Below, one piece after another: positions 61,510 through 64,000 of a stretch of DNA of 64,000 bases (position 1 is the first letter of the stretch; every line of letters starts with the position of its first letter). A model generated the notes under the pieces. The model was not told the origin of the DNA, searched no databases, and saw nothing but the letters and a program-made list of their open reading frames with translations. Location of the stretch: the NCBI GenBank assembly GCA_016710165.1, contig JADJLJ010000002.1, positions 835,501-899,500 of the forward strand, given 5' to 3'. Made by a program: the position numbers and the translations under genes. Origin of the DNA: Chitinophagaceae bacterium (GTDB lineage: Bacteria > Bacteroidota > Bacteroidia > Chitinophagales > Chitinophagaceae).

Positions 61510-62799
61510 ATGACCGCGAAAACATATGAACGGGCCGGTTGGATCGCCGCAACCAATATTTACGAAGTGAATATCCGCCAGTATACACCGGAAGGGACCT
61601 TCCAGGCGTTTGCCACGCATCTGCCCAGGCTGAAAGAGATGGGCGTGGAGCTGCTCTGGTTGATGCCCATACATCCCATTGGCGAAAAGAACCGGAAGGG
61701 AACCCTGGGGAGTTATTATTCGATAAAGGATTTTAAAGCCGTTAACCCGGAATTCGGAACGGCCGATGATCTTAAAGCACTGATAGAAAATGCCCACGGT
61801 CTTGGCATGAAGATCATCCTTGACTGGGTGGCCAATCATGCTGCCTGGGATAATGTATGGACAACCGCCCATCCCGGGTATTTTGAAAGAGATGCCGGAG
61901 GCAACTTCAAAGCGCCATACGACTGGACGGATGTGATACAGATCGATCATTCCAGTGAAGCAGAACAGGATGCCATGATTGATGCCATACAATACTGGGT
62001 TACCGGTTTTGATATTGATGGTTTCCGGGCCGACCTCGCCCATTTAACGCCATTGGAATTCTGGAAAAAGGCAAGAACCGCCATTGAACCGCTGAAAAAG
62101 AATTTATTCTGGCTGGCCGAAACGGAGGAAGTGAATTACCACGAGGTATTTGATGCATCCTTTACCTGGGAATGGATGCATAAGTCGGAAGATTACTGCA
62201 AAGAAAGAACCGGGATCCATGGCCTTCATGAAGTATTGCAACGGTATGAGACCGGGTTCCCCTCTTCTGCTTACCGGATGTATTTCACCAGCAATCATGA
62301 TGAGAATTCCTGGAACGGGACGGAATATGAAAAGTATGGCTTGATGACTGAAGCGCTGGCTGTTTTCAGTTTTACCTGGAACGGGATACCCCTTATCTAC
62401 AGCGGCCAGGAAATCCCAAACCGCAGGCGGCTGAAGTTTTTTGATAAGGATGCCATTGCCTGGACTACAGCAAATGAATTGCATACTTTTTATAAAACAT
62501 TGCTCGGTCTCCGGAAAAGGAACCCGGCACTCAGGGCCTGCGATCCTGCTGCCGGCTCTTTCCTGGTCAGTACATCAAACAACAGCTCGGTGATGTCGTA
62601 CCTGCGGAAGAATAAAAAGGAGGAAGTGCTTGTATTGCTGAATTTATCCGGGGAGAGCACAGGGTTTACCATCCTGGATAAAAAAGTGAACGGCTCCTTC
62701 CGGGAATTGTTCACCGGGATCGAATATCACCTGAATGCAGGTTCAGCTATTGAATTGGGACCGGGAGGTTTCCTGGTCTTTGAAAGAATGGACAAATAA
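61510..62799 (+). CDS. GH13 alpha-amylase family enzyme
   Basis: 429 residues without a signal peptide. GH13 motifs are present: ELLWLMPIHPIGEKNRKGTL (region VI), KIILDWVANHAAWDN (region I), FDIDGFRADLAHLTPLEF (region II, nucleophile Asp), FWLAETEEVN (region III, acid Glu) and YFTSNHDENSWNGTE (region IV). A short beta domain closes the protein. It hydrolyses or rearranges alpha-1,4-glucans in the cytoplasm; the subfamily is not clear. Single gene with a terminator. Confidence 0.93.
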   Translation: MTAKTYERAGWIAATNIYEVNIRQYTPEGTFQAFATHLPRLKEMGVELLWLMPIHPIGEKNRKGTLGSYYSIKDFKAVNPEFGTADDLKALIENAHGLGMKIILDWVANHAAWDNVWTTAHPGYFERDAGGNFKAPYDWTDVIQIDHSSEAEQDAMIDAIQYWVTGFDIDGFRADLAHLTPLEFWKKARTAIEPLKKNLFWLAETEEVNYHEVFDASFTWEWMHKSEDYCKERTGIHGLHEVLQRYETGFPSSAYRMYFTSNHDENSWNGTEYEKYGLMTEALAVFSFTWNGIPLIYSGQEIPNRRRLKFFDKDAIAWTTANELHTFYKTLLGLRKRNPALRACDPAAGSFLVSTSNNSSVMSYLRKNKKEEVLVLLNLSGESTGFTILDKKVNGSFRELFTGIEYHLNAGSAIELGPGGFLVFERMDK

Positions 62800-62827
62800 T
62801 AAAGGCGGCAATTTTGCCGCCTTTATT
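62798..62827. terminator. Terminator shared by GH13 and HtrA genes
   Basis: AATAAAGGCGGCA (62798-62810) and TGCCGCCTTTATT (62815-62827) form a perfect 13-bp stem around four bases. The arms supply A- and T-rich flanks, so it can work in both directions between convergent genes. Confidence 0.88.
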
Positions 62828-62943
62828 ATGATCATATCTTTTTACTGGTCGCCCAGTGAAATGGGATATTCGTAGATCCCGTCGTAGCCCGGGTAAAAAC
62901 CGCTGATGGTTATATTTTTTTCTGCGCCAACGATCAGTTTAAT

Positions 62944-64000
62944 TTAATCCAGGTTTTTTATGTTCTTCTCATTCACTTTAAGAATGATGAAGCCGTCTTT
63001 CATCCGGGTCTGGTCGTTCAGCGCACCGCCGTTGATCTTTTTTACAACCACGCCGCCTGCAACGCCGTACTCTTTTGCTTTTTTCGGGTCCAGGGAAACC
63101 AGGTCAGCTCCCAGCGATTCCAGTATATTATCTGCCTTTACGATATCGTAATTACCTGCTTTGTTCTTAAGGATAACGGTTACGGTACTTTCTTTGCCAT
63201 TGCGTACATAGGTCACGGGTAATTTATCACCGGGCTTGAAGCGGCTTATCAGTCCCTGCATTTCGGCCCCGCTGCTGATCTCTTTATTGTCTACTTTTTT
63301 AAGGATATCGCCCTTGCGTATGCCGGCCTCGTATGCACCGCCTTCCGTAGGAACATCTGAAACATAGATACCTTCGGTGTTTACCGGGATACCGGCTTTC
63401 TTTTTATCGTCTTCGGTAAGGTCGCTTGCATTCACAAAACTAACCCCTAAGAATCCTCTTTGAACGCTGCCGAATTTGATCAGGTCATCCACAACTTTCT
63501 TTACGATGTTCACGGGTATGGCATAGGAGTAACCGGAATAATAACCGGTGGGTGAAGCAATGGCAGAGTTCACCCCGATCAGTTTACCGTCGGTATTGAT
63601 CAATGCACCGCCGCTGTTGCCCATATTCACCGCGGCATCTGTCTGGATAAAAGATTCAACACCTGCTTTTGTATCACCGTTCCTGTCCTTGTTCAAACCC
63701 AATGACCGGGCTTTTGCACTGATGATCCCGGCGGTTACGGTGGTCTCCAGGTTAAGCGGGTAACCGATGGCAAGCACCCACTGGCCTATCTTCAGGTCAT
63801 CGGAATTGCCGTATAAGAGGAAGGGCAGTTCCTTTGCATCAATTTTTATCACCGACAGGTCATACGAAGGATCGGTGCCGATCACTTTTGCCTTGTAGGT
63901 TTTTTTATTGTTGAGTGTTACGGTTATTTCATCTGCGTTTTCCACCACGTGGTTATTGGTAACAATAAAACCGTCGTCACTGATGATCACACCCGAACCG
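62944..64000 (-). CDS. HtrA/DegP-family serine protease, start outside window, early stop
   Basis: Open to the window edge; about 351 residues visible. Triad: NNHVVENADEITVTL (His), DPSYDLSVIKID (Asp) and VNMGNSGGALINTDG (Ser). PDZ1 (about VQRGFLGVSFVNASDLTEDD) and most of PDZ2 (ADNILESLGADLVSLDPKKA) follow. A TAA at 62944 stops the gene in PDZ2, yet the same frame continues without a break for 33 more codons to 62842 (IKLIVGAEKNITISGFYPGY ... ISLGDQ), the normal end of family members. GAA to TAA would explain it. Periplasmic quality control. Confidence 0.88.
   Translation of the reverse strand, partial: GSGVIISDDGFIVTNNHVVENADEITVTLNNKKTYKAKVIGTDPSYDLSVIKIDAKELPFLLYGNSDDLKIGQWVLAIGYPLNLETTVTAGIISAKARSLGLNKDRNGDTKAGVESFIQTDAAVNMGNSGGALINTDGKLIGVNSAIASPTGYYSGYSYAIPVNIVKKVVDDLIKFGSVQRGFLGVSFVNASDLTEDDKKKAGIPVNTEGIYVSDVPTEGGAYEAGIRKGDILKKVDNKEISSGAEMQGLISRFKPGDKLPVTYVRNGKESTVTVILKNKAGNYDIVKADNILESLGADLVSLDPKKAKEYGVAGGVVVKKINGGALNDQTRMKDGFIILKVNEKNIKNLD

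Overview
The window is a chromosomal stretch of a Bacteroidota bacterium, most likely Chitinophagaceae. The signs are type IX secretion sorting domains (57.3-60.1 kb, 56 kb), promoters of the TAnnTTTG type, few Shine-Dalgarno sequences, a ~1430-residue RpoC, LytS/LytTR regulators and a 411-residue IspH. No plasmid, prophage or insertion sequence is visible. Coding is dense, and most genes are ordinary core functions.

Layout. 1-8.1 kb: rpoB (5' end outside the window) and rpoC, the latter with a one-base frame break. 8.3-16.4 kb: a LytS/LytTR two-component pair, an OmpH-like protein, an amino acid permease, a heptose-kinase-like gene, an isoaspartyl peptidase and ispD. 16.6-25.2 kb (minus strand): VanZ-like, DinB-like, FemAB-like, an M1 peptidase, a polyprenyl sugar-phosphate transferase, a Gfo/Idh oxidoreductase and accA. 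25.3-25.8 kb: a tRNA-Asp locus split by a GIY-YIG gene. 25.9-27.8 kb: gene remnants. 27.9-29.7 kb: an L,D-transpeptidase and a zinc-ribbon protein. 29.7-43.6 kb: a stress gene island. 43.6-48.8 kb: a second L,D-transpeptidase, panD, dapA, an esterase, rnz and a STAS protein. 49-64 kb: clpC, three T9SS cargo proteins, cmk, ispH, a GH13 enzyme and an HtrA protease running off the end.

The main discovery is in the stress island. Five intergenic regions (about 30.7, 35.26, 37.3, 39.15 and 41.8 kb) carry the same two-box operator. Each has two TGA-N6-TCA boxes whose starts lie exactly 22 bp apart, followed 35 bp (once 36) after the start of the proximal box by a Bacteroidota -7 element. This is where a class II Crp/Fnr-type activator would sit (about -41, second site about -63). 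Four of the five regions lie between divergent genes and have a matching -7 element on both sides, so one operator pair appears to serve nine transcription units: YtxH/holin-like, universal stress protein, PolX-phospholipase D, baeRF3-universal stress protein, Hsp20, a flavin-binding PNPOx-like protein, a run of small unknown genes, an AI-2E-family permease and a Na/Pi cotransporter. No Crp/Fnr regulator lies in the window.

Other unusual features are a GIY-YIG endonuclease gene sitting between a damaged and an intact tRNA-Asp copy, 7-bp tandem repeats with unrelated unit sequences at many gene boundaries, two families of dispersed intergenic palindromes, and a recurring long repeat. Five genes (rpoC, sugar transferase, phospholipase D, baeRF3, esterase) are each broken by a single base, four of them in homopolymers. 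As rpoC is essential, consensus errors are the likeliest cause, and this limits every pseudogene call here.
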